DNA of 64,000 bases from Vibrio bathopelagicus (lineage in GTDB: Bacteria; Pseudomonadota; Gammaproteobacteria; Enterobacterales; Vibrionaceae). The notes under the pieces are model-generated. The model ran no database searches, was not told where the DNA came from, and saw only the letters and a program-made list of their open reading frames with translations. The position numbers and the translations under genes were made by a program. The stretch lies in the NCBI RefSeq assembly GCF_014879975.1, contig NZ_CP062500.1, positions 496,001 to 560,000 of the forward strand, written 5' to 3'. Shown here piece by piece: positions 55,401 to 63,415 of this stretch (within the stretch, counting starts at the first letter, position 1; each line of letters opens with the position of its first letter).

Positions 55401-57003
55401 GATCGATTGGCGGGTTAGTTACTTGAGCAAACAGCTGCTTGAAGTAGTTTGAAAGGTGCTGCGATTGGTGAGAAAGAATCGCTAGCGGCCAGTCAGCACC
55501 CATTGCAGAAAGTGGCTCGTAGCCTGTTTTTGCAAGAGGGAGAATGATTTCGTTTACTTCTTCAGAGCTCACACCAAACGATTGTTGTTTGTGTAGAAGC
55601 TTCTCTGGAGAAGGTTGGTTAAATTCGTTGCTCGCATCGGGTAGCTTTTTCAAGCTCAGAAGGTTCTCTTCAACCCATTTCTCGTAAGGTTGCGATTTAG
55701 CGATGCCGTCTTTCACTTCTTCATCAGAAATGATGCGGCCTTGCTCAAGGTCAGCAACGAAGATACGACCAGGCTGTAGACGACCACGGTATTCAACGTT
55801 CTCTGGTGCGATTTCAACTACGCCAGATTCAGACGCCATCACTAGGAAGTCGTCTTTGGTCACTGTATAGCGAGAAGGGCGCAGACCATTACGGTCAAGT
55901 GTTGCACCTACTTGAACACCATCAGTGAAGCAGACAGAAGCTGGGCCATCCCATGGTTCCATTACGTTCGCGTGGTACTGGTAGAACGCGCGACGAGTTG
56001 GATCCATGTTTTTGTTTTCTTGCCATGCTTCCGGGATCATCATCATCAATGCGTGTGGCAGAGTACGACCAGACAGAACTAGAAGCTCAAGTGCCATATC
56101 GAAGTTTGATGAATCCGAGCTACCTTCCTGACAGATAGGCAGTAGCATGTCGATTTCAGCTTGTGTGAACAGATCCGATTCAAGGATTGCTTCACGTGCT
56201 TTCATCCAGTTTAGGTTGCCGCGAACCGTATTGATTTCGCCATTATGCGCAATGTAACGGAAAGGCTGAGCTAGACGCCAACGTGGGAATGTATTGGTAG
56301 AAAAACGAGAGTGTACAAGTGCTAGAGCTGTCACCATGGTTGGGTTTTGCAGATCTAGGAAGTACTGAGGAACTTGTTCTGTTGTTAGCTGACCTTTGTA
56401 CACCAATGTCTTGTAAGACATAGAGTTGATGTAGAAGTCATCACCAATGTTTGACACGCTTTCTAGGCATACACGAACAGTGTAGTTACGTAGAACATAC
56501 AGTTTGCGTTCAAGCTCTTCTGGTGTAGTACCAGGGCCGCCAGAGATAAATACGTGTTCAAATTGAGGTTCAGTGCTTAGTGGGTCAGCACCAATCATTG
56601 AATTGTCCGTTGGAAGTTCACGGTAGCCGATAACTTCTAACTCAAGGCGTTGTGCATTGCGCTCTAAAATGTCGCGACACTGAGCACGTTTGTATTCATC
56701 TTTAGGGAAAAGTACAACACCAACACCATATTTTTCAAAAGATGGCAGTTTAATTCCAAGCTTAACGGCTTCTTCTAGTAAGAATTCGTGCGGCTTCTGT
56801 AGCAGGATACCTGCACCATCACCAGAACACGGGTCGCAGCCTTGGCCGCCACGGTGTTCCATACGTGCAAGCATATCGAGTGCTTGAGTTACTACATCAT
56901 GAGATTTGCGATTCTTTAGATGCGCAACAAAACCGATACCACAAGCGTCATGCTCCAGTTCAGGAGTATACAGACCCTGTGAGTTCTGCTCTTGATCTAC
57001 CAT
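52456..57003 (-). CDS. gltB: Glutamate synthase large subunit, second pair
   Basis: Encodes 1515 residues. The amidotransferase nucleophile is C21 in LEHDACGIGFVAHLKNRKSHD. The FMN barrel ([42 protein letters not shown]), the iron-sulfur segment CHKNTCPVGIATQ and the C-terminal glycine-repeat helix are all intact, so the protein should be active. Compared with the first GltB the cluster reads CHKNTCPVG rather than CHLNNCATG. This marks a different subfamily and argues against a recent duplication. Its upstream gap carries several dyads. Confidence 0.95.
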   Translation of the reverse strand: MVDQEQNSQGLYTPELEHDACGIGFVAHLKNRKSHDVVTQALDMLARMEHRGGQGCDPCSGDGAGILLQKPHEFLLEEAVKLGIKLPSFEKYGVGVVLFPKDEYKRAQCRDILERNAQRLELEVIGYRELPTDNSMIGADPLSTEPQFEHVFISGGPGTTPEELERKLYVLRNYTVRVCLESVSNIGDDFYINSMSYKTLVYKGQLTTEQVPQYFLDLQNPTMVTALALVHSRFSTNTFPRWRLAQPFRYIAHNGEINTVRGNLNWMKAREAILESDLFTQAEIDMLLPICQEGSSDSSNFDMALELLVLSGRTLPHALMMMIPEAWQENKNMDPTRRAFYQYHANVMEPWDGPASVCFTDGVQVGATLDRNGLRPSRYTVTKDDFLVMASESGVVEIAPENVEYRGRLQPGRIFVADLEQGRIISDEEVKDGIAKSQPYEKWVEENLLSLKKLPDASNEFNQPSPEKLLHKQQSFGVSSEEVNEIILPLAKTGYEPLSAMGADWPLAILSHQSQHLSNYFKQLFAQVTNPPIDPIRERMVMSLNTYLGKDQNLLAETPEHCQKVELESPVLSNSELEKLRAIDNEHLQSKTLDIVFQANGDQGKLERALKRICQYAEDAVIDGYSIILLTDRAVNSNHAAIPAMLAVGAVHHHLIRKGLRAKCDIVVETGDARETHHFATLIGYGANAVNPYLVIETIVELQRTKKLDPNVHPRELFDNYRKGVNGGLLKIFSKMGISTLQSYHGAQIFEALGISKSVVEKYFTGTVSRIQGLTIDDIAREVLVRHRVGYPAREIPAQILDVGGVYQWKQRGEKHLFNPETISLLQESTRNKDYGQFKKYANAVDAQGDNAATLRSQLDFIKNPAGSIPLAEVEPIEKILKRFATGAMSFGSISHEAHSTLAVAMNRIGAKSNSGEGGEDPARFERKENGDWERSAIKQVASGRFGVTSYYLSNADELQIKMAQGAKPGEGGQLPGDKVDDWIGATRHSTPGVGLISPPPHHDIYSIEDLAQLIYDLKNANRNGRVNVKLVSEAGVGTIASGVAKAKADVVLIAGFDGGTGASPMSSIRHTGLPWELGLAETHQTLLKNGLRNRIVVQSDGQMKTPRDLAVATLLGAEEWGVATAALVVEGCIMMRKCHKNTCPVGIATQNKTLRERFDGRVEDVVTFFQYMAEGLREVMAELGFRSIDEMVGQSHKLKVRDDIGHWKYKNLDLTPVLHIEQARAEDGIYNQTKQNHNLEDVLDRKLIQAAIPALEKGEAVTAQFPIINTDRSAGTMLSNEISKVYKDQGLPQPMNVKFHGSAGQSFGAFLAKGVKFEVEGDANDYWGKGLSGGTLVLYPDAKSTIVAEDNIVVGNVCFYGATSGESFIRGMAGERFCVRNSGAKVVVEGVGDHGCEYMTGGAAIILGSTGRNFAAGMSGGVAYVWDKAGDFETKLNAELVDLDPIEQEDKDLLLDMLTKHVEFTGSEVAQSFLDNFEASVASLIKVMPRDYKAVLKKRKAEAQQAQTEEVEAV

Positions 57004-57533
57004 AGATACATCCTTCCAGTTAAATCTAGGCGCAACTTATTTGTATAAAGTTAGCCTTGTCCTTTTATATTTATGGGTCTAAACCTGCCTATGCTGGCGG
57101 TTTGAATCCTTTCCGTATCTCGCAGGAAAAGTATTGCGAGAAAAACAATCCTTAGTGATATCCGTTTATTTTTAGCCACAAACTAGTGGTTTATATAGGT
57201 GGGATATGGATATCACCGACTTATTAACAAGTTTTCGTTGTAAGTAAATACACAAAAATAGCCAATATGTGTAAGTATCCTACAATTTTGTCTAGGCGAA
57301 TTGCAATGAAAGTTGACCCATGTAGACCATTTTTTTCGTTTTATTTTGAATTTAATGTCTAACAAATGTGCAACATTAGGCAAATAGAGCCGATTTTTTG
57401 CATGTTTATTGATATTTGATAGGTTGCTCGCAAAAGGCCTTGAGTAAACTAATTGGTTGAATTTTGCAGGGATGTAATTTTTTTTCAGAAATAGACTGAT
57501 ATTCATTCTTATTTACTTGAGCACTTTCAAAAT
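57004..57533 (-). promoter_or_regulatory. gltB2 upstream region with stem-loops and a spaced inverted repeat
   Basis: No supported gene lies in these 530 bp between divergent gltB2 and the radical SAM gene. Three symmetric structures are visible: AAACCTGCC / GGCGGTTT (57081-57103), CTCGCA / TGCGAG (57119-57140), and a perfect 9-bp inverted repeat GTGATATCC (57155-57163) and GGATATCAC (57208-57216). On the minus strand TATATA (57192-57197) is a possible -10, between the arms of the last repeat, with no good -35. The 57220-57530 part is A+T-rich with no clear feature. Confidence 0.45.
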
Positions 57534-58487
57534 ATGCAATTACACGAGTTGGTTAATACTATCGGCCAAGACCTTCAGCGCCGTTATGGCGAGAAGGTTC
57601 ATAAACTGACACTGCACGGTGGCTTTAGCTGTCCAAATCGCGACGGAACAATAGGCCGTGGTGGGTGTACTTTCTGTAATGTCGCTTCATTTGCCGACGA
57701 ACAAACTCAGATTCAAAGTATTGCTGATCAGCTAAAAGATCGTGCGGGTGAAATTGCCCGAGCCAAAAAGTATCTTGCTTACTTTCAGGCTTACACCAGC
57801 ACTTATGCTGAAGTACAAGTGCTCAAGAATATGTATGAAGAAGCGCTTAGAGCACCGGGTGCTGACATTGTTGGTTTGTGTGTCGGAACAAGACCTGATT
57901 GTGTTCCAGATTCGGTGTTGGAACTGCTGGCGGGTTATGTGGAGCAAGGCTATGAAATATGGCTTGAGTTAGGCTTACAAACTGCAAACGACAAAACATT
58001 GAAGCGTATTAATCGTGGCCATGATTTTGCGGTGTATGAAACGATAACCCAACGTGCACGTGCTTTAGGAATCAAGGTGTGTACCCACCTTATTGTTGGC
58101 CTGCCGAAGGAAACCAAAGCCGATAATCTTGAAACTTTAAACAAAGTACTTGCCGTTGGCACCGATGGTATCAAATTGCATGGACTGCATATTGTAGAGG
58201 GCAGCACCATGGCTAAGGCGTGGAAAGCTGGCAAGCTCGAGGCGCCAACGTTGGAGGAGTACATTGATATCGCCAGTGCAATTATCCAACGCACGCCTGC
58301 TCATGTGGTTTATCACCGAGTTTCTTCTGCCGCGCGACGTCCAACACTGCTCTCTCCTTTATGGTGTGAAAACCGCTGGTTAGCGATGACAGAAATTGGC
58401 CGTTCGTTAGACAAAACGGGCGCTCAAGGCATCGAAACGGGCGCTGAATTTAAGTACACATTACCTGTATTAAACAGCGGTAATTGA
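57534..58487 (+). CDS. yhcC: Radical SAM protein, YhcC/TIGR01212 family
   Basis: Encodes 317 residues. The radical SAM cluster motif is CPNRDGTIGRGGCTFCN: a C-x13-C-x2-C spacing, wider than the usual C-x3-C-x2-C and typical of this family. Further blocks: GLCVGTRPDCVPDSV, WLELGLQTANDKTL and HLIVGLPKE. It shares a fold with the Elp3 and MiaB-like group, and the substrate of the family is not settled to my knowledge. It is located near gltB and arcB as in E. coli. Starts 530 bp from the divergent gltB2. Confidence 0.88.
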   Translation: MQLHELVNTIGQDLQRRYGEKVHKLTLHGGFSCPNRDGTIGRGGCTFCNVASFADEQTQIQSIADQLKDRAGEIARAKKYLAYFQAYTSTYAEVQVLKNMYEEALRAPGADIVGLCVGTRPDCVPDSVLELLAGYVEQGYEIWLELGLQTANDKTLKRINRGHDFAVYETITQRARALGIKVCTHLIVGLPKETKADNLETLNKVLAVGTDGIKLHGLHIVEGSTMAKAWKAGKLEAPTLEEYIDIASAIIQRTPAHVVYHRVSSAARRPTLLSPLWCENRWLAMTEIGRSLDKTGAQGIETGAEFKYTLPVLNSGN

Positions 58488-58579
58488 TAGATTTGAGCAG
58501 AAAGTAGGTAACAGCAGATAATCCCTATAATTAGTGGTAACATTTCCCTCACAGAATTGATGGTATAGATTGAGAGTAA

Positions 58580-60331
58580 ATGGAACTGGTTATGACTTGG
58601 TTGTGGGACAGGGCTTATGGGTACGGTATTTATATCGTGATCATGTTGCTCATTGGTCTCATCTGCTGGCACCTTTATTCTCGTTATCAGTTACATATAG
58701 AAAAACTTCTACTTGCTACGCCATCACCACTCTACTTTGTCGACATCCGAAATGGTGAAATCTTATATGCCAATCGTCAAGCGATGCAGTTGCTCGGTAT
58801 TCGTCAGATTGGTATCAATTTCCGCTTTCCTACCATTGAAAGTGAAAATAGCTTTCGCCACTACCTGACCAATCATCGCAATTCTCGAGCGTTTGAACAG
58901 CTTTCGCTTTGGGCGCTTTCAGAGTTCGAATTCTTCAAAGTGAATCTGGTTGGTCGTCGGATCGTTTTTAGAAGTAAAAGCGCGTGGATGATCCATGCTG
59001 CCCCTTATAAAAATACCGACGAAGAATATTCCCAAGAAGTGCGTGAGTTAAATGTCTCACGTACTGCCTTAGACTCTTTATCAGAGTTGATCTACGTGAA
59101 AGATCCAAAGGGTGAATTGGTTGCGAGTAATCGATCTTTTAAGAAGTTTTGGCATGGCCGCCCAGAAGAAGGCACCTTGAGTGTTTCTGGTGGTGCGTTG
59201 AAAGGGCGTGTGAGTGAGCGCTCTTGGACCACGGATCAAGATGGCAAAAGTTGCCTGCTCGAAACATATCAAAGTGTTTTACTGTCTCAAGATGGTGAAA
59301 CCATAGGAACGCTTTCTATCAGTCATGACGTGACCGACTGGCATGACATGCAGCAGAAACTGCGTGGTGAGATGGAAAGGCGTAAAGATACCGAAGTGGC
59401 TCTTGCTCAGCGTGACACCATCTTACAAAATATCTTAGAAGCGAGCCCTGACTCCATTGGTATCTTCAATGAAAACATGGTGTATCAAGCGTGTAATAAG
59501 CCATTTGTGGCGGCGCTTGGTATCTCTGAAGTGTCGGATTTAGTGGGCAAGCGCTTGCAAGATGTGGTGCCTAATAGCATGTACTTGCGTCTTTCTGATA
59601 CGGATCAGCAAGTGCTTCATCAAGGTAAATCGCTGCGTTACATCGATAAGGTGGTTTCTAGTGATGGCGAGTTCACTTGGTATGATGTAGTGAAATCACC
59701 GTTTAGAGATCCGGCTTCGAGTACCAATGGTGTGTTGATCATGGCGCGTGACATCACCGAGCGTTATTTAGCAGAGCAGAAGCTTGAAGAAGCGAACCTT
59801 GAACTTGAACGTTTGAGCTTCATGGACAGCTTAACTCAAGTATCAAATCGACGTCGCTTTGATGAGCAGCTATCGACACTGTGGCATTACCATGTGCAAG
59901 AGAAGTTGCCACTGACCATTATGCTGTGTGATATCGACTTCTTTAAAGGCTACAACGACTTTTATGGGCACCAACAAGGTGATGATGCACTCGTTCAGGT
60001 TTCTCAAGCATTCAAGCAAGTGCTGAATCGTTCATCGGATTGTGTGGCTCGCTACGGCGGTGAAGAGTTTGGCTTTATTCTGCCGAATACGACAGCTGAC
60101 GGTGCTCTGCTGGTGGCAAAGCGCATTCATGAGGAAGTGCAAAAGCTCGGTATCGAACATGAAGACTCGGCAGTTTCTGAACTCGTGACGGTAAGTATCG
60201 GTATCATCTCTTACATACCGACACCGAATGATGAAATGGAGTCGGCGGTCGCATTGGCAGATAGCGCGCTCTATCAAGCGAAGTCTGATGGCCGAAATCA
60301 ATCAAGTGTCCATCCATCTTCTATACGCTAA
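58580..60331 (+). CDS. Membrane PAS-GGDEF diguanylate cyclase
   Basis: Encodes 583 residues. One membrane helix (YIVIMLLIGLICWHLY, about 18-34) is followed by three PAS-like segments (about 45-125, 165-260, 285-395) and a GGDEF domain (about 415-575). The active-site signature is GGEEF at 493-497, and an inhibitory RxxD site (RSSD, 484-487) sits five residues before it, so the enzyme should make cyclic di-GMP with product feedback. No EAL domain. It lies between the radical SAM gene and arcB, which hints at a redox or oxygen link; the PAS ligand is unknown. Confidence 0.92.
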   Translation: MELVMTWLWDRAYGYGIYIVIMLLIGLICWHLYSRYQLHIEKLLLATPSPLYFVDIRNGEILYANRQAMQLLGIRQIGINFRFPTIESENSFRHYLTNHRNSRAFEQLSLWALSEFEFFKVNLVGRRIVFRSKSAWMIHAAPYKNTDEEYSQEVRELNVSRTALDSLSELIYVKDPKGELVASNRSFKKFWHGRPEEGTLSVSGGALKGRVSERSWTTDQDGKSCLLETYQSVLLSQDGETIGTLSISHDVTDWHDMQQKLRGEMERRKDTEVALAQRDTILQNILEASPDSIGIFNENMVYQACNKPFVAALGISEVSDLVGKRLQDVVPNSMYLRLSDTDQQVLHQGKSLRYIDKVVSSDGEFTWYDVVKSPFRDPASSTNGVLIMARDITERYLAEQKLEEANLELERLSFMDSLTQVSNRRRFDEQLSTLWHYHVQEKLPLTIMLCDIDFFKGYNDFYGHQQGDDALVQVSQAFKQVLNRSSDCVARYGGEEFGFILPNTTADGALLVAKRIHEEVQKLGIEHEDSAVSELVTVSIGIISYIPTPNDEMESAVALADSALYQAKSDGRNQSSVHPSSIR

Positions 60332-60483
60332 GTCAGTTAATTTCTTCTTTTCGTTAACCTATCTAATTTTGATTGGTTAACGGCAATATTGCTACGACTC
60401 TCTTGCTGCATGTGATGTAGCTAGCTTACCTCCTATCACCAAACAGGGTAGAATGTTGCTAGTCTTATCGCATGGAGCGCTAA

Positions 60484-62817
60484 ATGAAACCCATGAAAAA
60501 TCTTGCCCAGTATTACGTCGATCTACTCGTAAAACTGGGGATTGTCCGCTTTTCTATCTTACTCGCCCTAGCGCTTGTTGCCCTAGCTGTTGTTGTGCAA
60601 GTTGGGATCACCCTAGCACTCAAAGGTAATGTTGATGATATCGATATTGTCCGCTCCGTTTTCTTTGGTCTGGTGATTACCCCTTGGGCTGTTTATTTCC
60701 TTTCTGTGGTTGTTGATCAACTTGAAGAATCTCGTCAAAGGTTGGCCAAGTTAGTCTCTAAGCTTGGCGACATGCGTGAGCGTGATCAAGAACTCAATAA
60801 CAAGCTCCAGCTCAATATTGAGAAGCTGAATCAAGAAATTGAAGAGCGTGAAAAAGCAGAAGAAGCACGTGCTGAAGCGATGCACGACCTTGAAAATGAG
60901 GTGTTTCAACGTGAACGTACTCAGCTTGAATTGGCTGAACGCACCGCACTGCTGCGCTCATTTATCGATGCTTCTCCCGACCTCATTTATTATCGTAATG
61001 AAGATGGTGTTTTCTCAGGTTGTAACCGTGCGGTTGAAGAGTTGACGGGGAAAACTGAGAAAGACTTGGTGGGCTTAACTCCTTGGGATGTCTATAGCAA
61101 AGAGATCGCTCAACAGGTTATTGAAACCGATAAGAAGGTTTTTGCCGACAATCAGGCACTGACCTATGACCAATGGTTGGAATACCCTGATGGTCGTAAG
61201 AGCTACTTCGAGCTACGTAAAGTGCCTTTCTACAGTAAAGATGGCCGCCATCTGGGCTTAGTGGGCTTTGGTCGCGATATTACCGAGCGTAAAGAGCACC
61301 AAGAATCACTAGAGAAAGCCAGTCGCGATAAGACCACCTTTATCTCAACTATTAGTCATGAACTAAGAACACCACTTAATGGCATCATCGGCTTGAGCCG
61401 AATGTTGTTGGATAGCCAGTTGACCACTGAACAGCGCAAACACATGCAAACCATTAAGGTGAGTGCGGTGACGCTGGGTAATATCTTTAACGATATTATC
61501 GATATGGATAAATTTGATCGCCGTAAACTAGAGTTGCTGCCAACCCCGATCAACTTCGAAGATTTCGTTGCCGAGATGGAGAGTATCTCCGCTCTGATGG
61601 CAGAACAGAAAGGCTTACGATTCGACCTGGAAAGGTTATCGGACTTACCAACCTCAGTTAAAGTCGATGGCACACGCCTAAGACAAGTGCTGTGGAACTT
61701 GGTCAGCAATGCCATGAAGTTCACCAAAGACGGCGGTGTGGTGATGACGGTCAGTGCTGATATCGATGGTGACTTTGCCGACATTACCATGGAAGTCGAA
61801 GATACAGGAATAGGCATTCCTGAAAGTGAAGTCGATAAAATTTTCGCGATGTACTATCAGGTGAAGTCTGGCTCTGACAATCTGCATGCGGTGGGCACTG
61901 GTATTGGCCTTGCAGTATCGAAGCAACTGATCAATATGATGGACGGCGACATTGACGTTACCAGTGAAGAGGGCTTCGGCAGTACCTTCACGGTTTCTAT
62001 TCGTGTGCCTGCGAATCACGATACTCAGGCTCTGATTAAGACGCCAAGAAAGCAGTCGAACCTTAAGATCTTCATGGTCGAAGATATTGAACTTAACATT
62101 ACGGTTGCTCGTTCTCTGCTTGAAAGCTTAGGCCATGAAGTCACGGTGGTGATGACAGGACAAGAGGCACAAATCGTTTTCCATCCAGAAGACTATGATT
62201 TGGTGTTGCTGGATATCCAACTGCCAGATATGACAGGTTTCGATATTGCTCAGTACTACCGAGAGAAATACAGCAAGCTGCCACCTTTAGTCGCCTTAAC
62301 GGCCAATGTCTTAAATAACAAACAAGAGTATCTGCAAAAAGGGATGGATGAAGCGATCAGCAAACCGCTGTCGGTGAAAGCCATCCAAGACGTGATATCC
62401 AAATTTATCGAGAACAAACCTGAAGTGATAGAAAAAGTAGAGGTTATTAAACCGGTTGTTTCTTCGATTGACACCACTTTGCTTGATATTGATATGCTAG
62501 AGTCTTATGTTGACATTGTTGGGCCGAAACCGGTTTTGGATAGCATCGTGATGTTTGAAGATATGATGCCGGAGTATATGGAAATATTGAATTCCAACAT
62601 GGTCGCAAAAGATCAAGCTAGCATCGTTTCTGAAGCACATAAGATCAAAGGTGCCGCAGGTTCAATTGGCTTGAAGCGTATCCAGCAAGTTGCTCAGAAA
62701 GCTCAATCACCAGATATGCCTGCTTGGTGGGAGAATATTTCAGATTGGGTTGATGAAATTAATAACGAATACCAAAATGACATTGAAGTCTTAAAGAGTT
62801 GGTTAAATCAAAGGTAG
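60484..62817 (+). CDS. arcB: Aerobic respiration control sensor kinase ArcB
   Basis: Encodes 777 residues: two membrane helices (about 22-45, 58-77), a coiled linker, a PAS domain, HisKA with H292 (ISHELRTPLNG), HATPase, a receiver domain with D577 (DLVLLDIQLPDMTG) and an Hpt domain with H719 (EAHKIKGAAGS). This is the full tripartite E. coli layout. Of the two PAS cysteines known to form disulfides on quinone oxidation in E. coli, C180 is present (FSGCNRA) but the second position reads Tyr (KSYFELRK against KACFEIRK). It phosphorylates ArcA under low oxygen. The lipoprotein gene starts 7 bp downstream. Confidence 0.96.
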   Translation: MKPMKNLAQYYVDLLVKLGIVRFSILLALALVALAVVVQVGITLALKGNVDDIDIVRSVFFGLVITPWAVYFLSVVVDQLEESRQRLAKLVSKLGDMRERDQELNNKLQLNIEKLNQEIEEREKAEEARAEAMHDLENEVFQRERTQLELAERTALLRSFIDASPDLIYYRNEDGVFSGCNRAVEELTGKTEKDLVGLTPWDVYSKEIAQQVIETDKKVFADNQALTYDQWLEYPDGRKSYFELRKVPFYSKDGRHLGLVGFGRDITERKEHQESLEKASRDKTTFISTISHELRTPLNGIIGLSRMLLDSQLTTEQRKHMQTIKVSAVTLGNIFNDIIDMDKFDRRKLELLPTPINFEDFVAEMESISALMAEQKGLRFDLERLSDLPTSVKVDGTRLRQVLWNLVSNAMKFTKDGGVVMTVSADIDGDFADITMEVEDTGIGIPESEVDKIFAMYYQVKSGSDNLHAVGTGIGLAVSKQLINMMDGDIDVTSEEGFGSTFTVSIRVPANHDTQALIKTPRKQSNLKIFMVEDIELNITVARSLLESLGHEVTVVMTGQEAQIVFHPEDYDLVLLDIQLPDMTGFDIAQYYREKYSKLPPLVALTANVLNNKQEYLQKGMDEAISKPLSVKAIQDVISKFIENKPEVIEKVEVIKPVVSSIDTTLLDIDMLESYVDIVGPKPVLDSIVMFEDMMPEYMEILNSNMVAKDQASIVSEAHKIKGAAGSIGLKRIQQVAQKAQSPDMPAWWENISDWVDEINNEYQNDIEVLKSWLNQR

Positions 62818-62824
62818 AAGAATA

Positions 62825-63268
62825 ATGAAAAAATTAGCATTCGCCGCATGCGTTGTGGCATTAGCGGGTTGTTCTGCACCACAAGTTGAATGGCAGCAAG
62901 ACAATCAAGTAGAAGTCTCTGCAGCGACAGTCACAATGAAAAGCAACCTTTGGCTGAACAAGATGCCGACGATTGGAGAGACTCAAGATAAGACTCTGCA
63001 CGGTGCTATTTACCTAGAATCGACCTCAGAACTGCCAGCAACACTCGCGGTTGAGAGTGTTACGGTCAAGCAGGGTGCAGATACTTTGTTGGTGACGGCT
63101 GACGATCTTGATTTAAGAACGCACAGTGAAACTCAGTGGGAAGTCGCTTTTGTATGGCAACTAGAGATCGACAGCGAACAGCCTGTTGATGTTGCAGTAG
63201 AGCTTAAAGATGGCGAAACCGTGAAGTGGTTGGTTGAGAAAGACGTGAAGGTCGATACAGTCTACTAA
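62825..63268 (+). CDS. Small lipoprotein of unknown function between arcB and arcA
   Basis: Encodes 147 residues. I do not recognise the family. A lipoprotein signal MKKLAFAACVVALAGC ends at C16, so the mature protein is a lipid-anchored protein of about 130 residues. Position +2 after the Cys is Ser, not Asp, which suggests outer-membrane sorting. The mature part is beta-rich in appearance with alternating Val/Leu and acidic residues and several Trp. It starts seven bases after arcB and shares its transcript; a terminator follows. Function cannot be assigned. Confidence 0.88.
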   Translation: MKKLAFAACVVALAGCSAPQVEWQQDNQVEVSAATVTMKSNLWLNKMPTIGETQDKTLHGAIYLESTSELPATLAVESVTVKQGADTLLVTADDLDLRTHSETQWEVAFVWQLEIDSEQPVDVAVELKDGETVKWLVEKDVKVDTVY

Positions 63269-63304
63269 TTGACTTGCCTAATGGTTCACATTGAATGAAC
63301 AACA

Positions 63305-63338
63305 AAAAAGGGAGAATGCGTTGGCATTCTCCCTTTTT
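63305..63338. terminator. Bidirectional terminator between the lipoprotein gene and arcA
   Basis: Perfect 10-bp stem GGGAGAATGC / GCATTCTCCC with a GTTG loop, an A-run on the left and a T-run on the right. It can end both convergent transcripts. Confidence 0.92.
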
Positions 63339-63415
63339 AATAACGATTGATTCTGCTTCTGATGTTAGAAGGACTAAACGGTTAGAAGAACTAAACGGGC
63401 AGAAGCGTAATCAAA

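Noticed and set aside
57213..57506. 97-residue minus-strand frame upstream of gltB2
   Set aside because: Lies in A+T-rich DNA, has a Lys/Asn/Ile-rich translation with no recognisable domain, and no clear ribosome-binding site.
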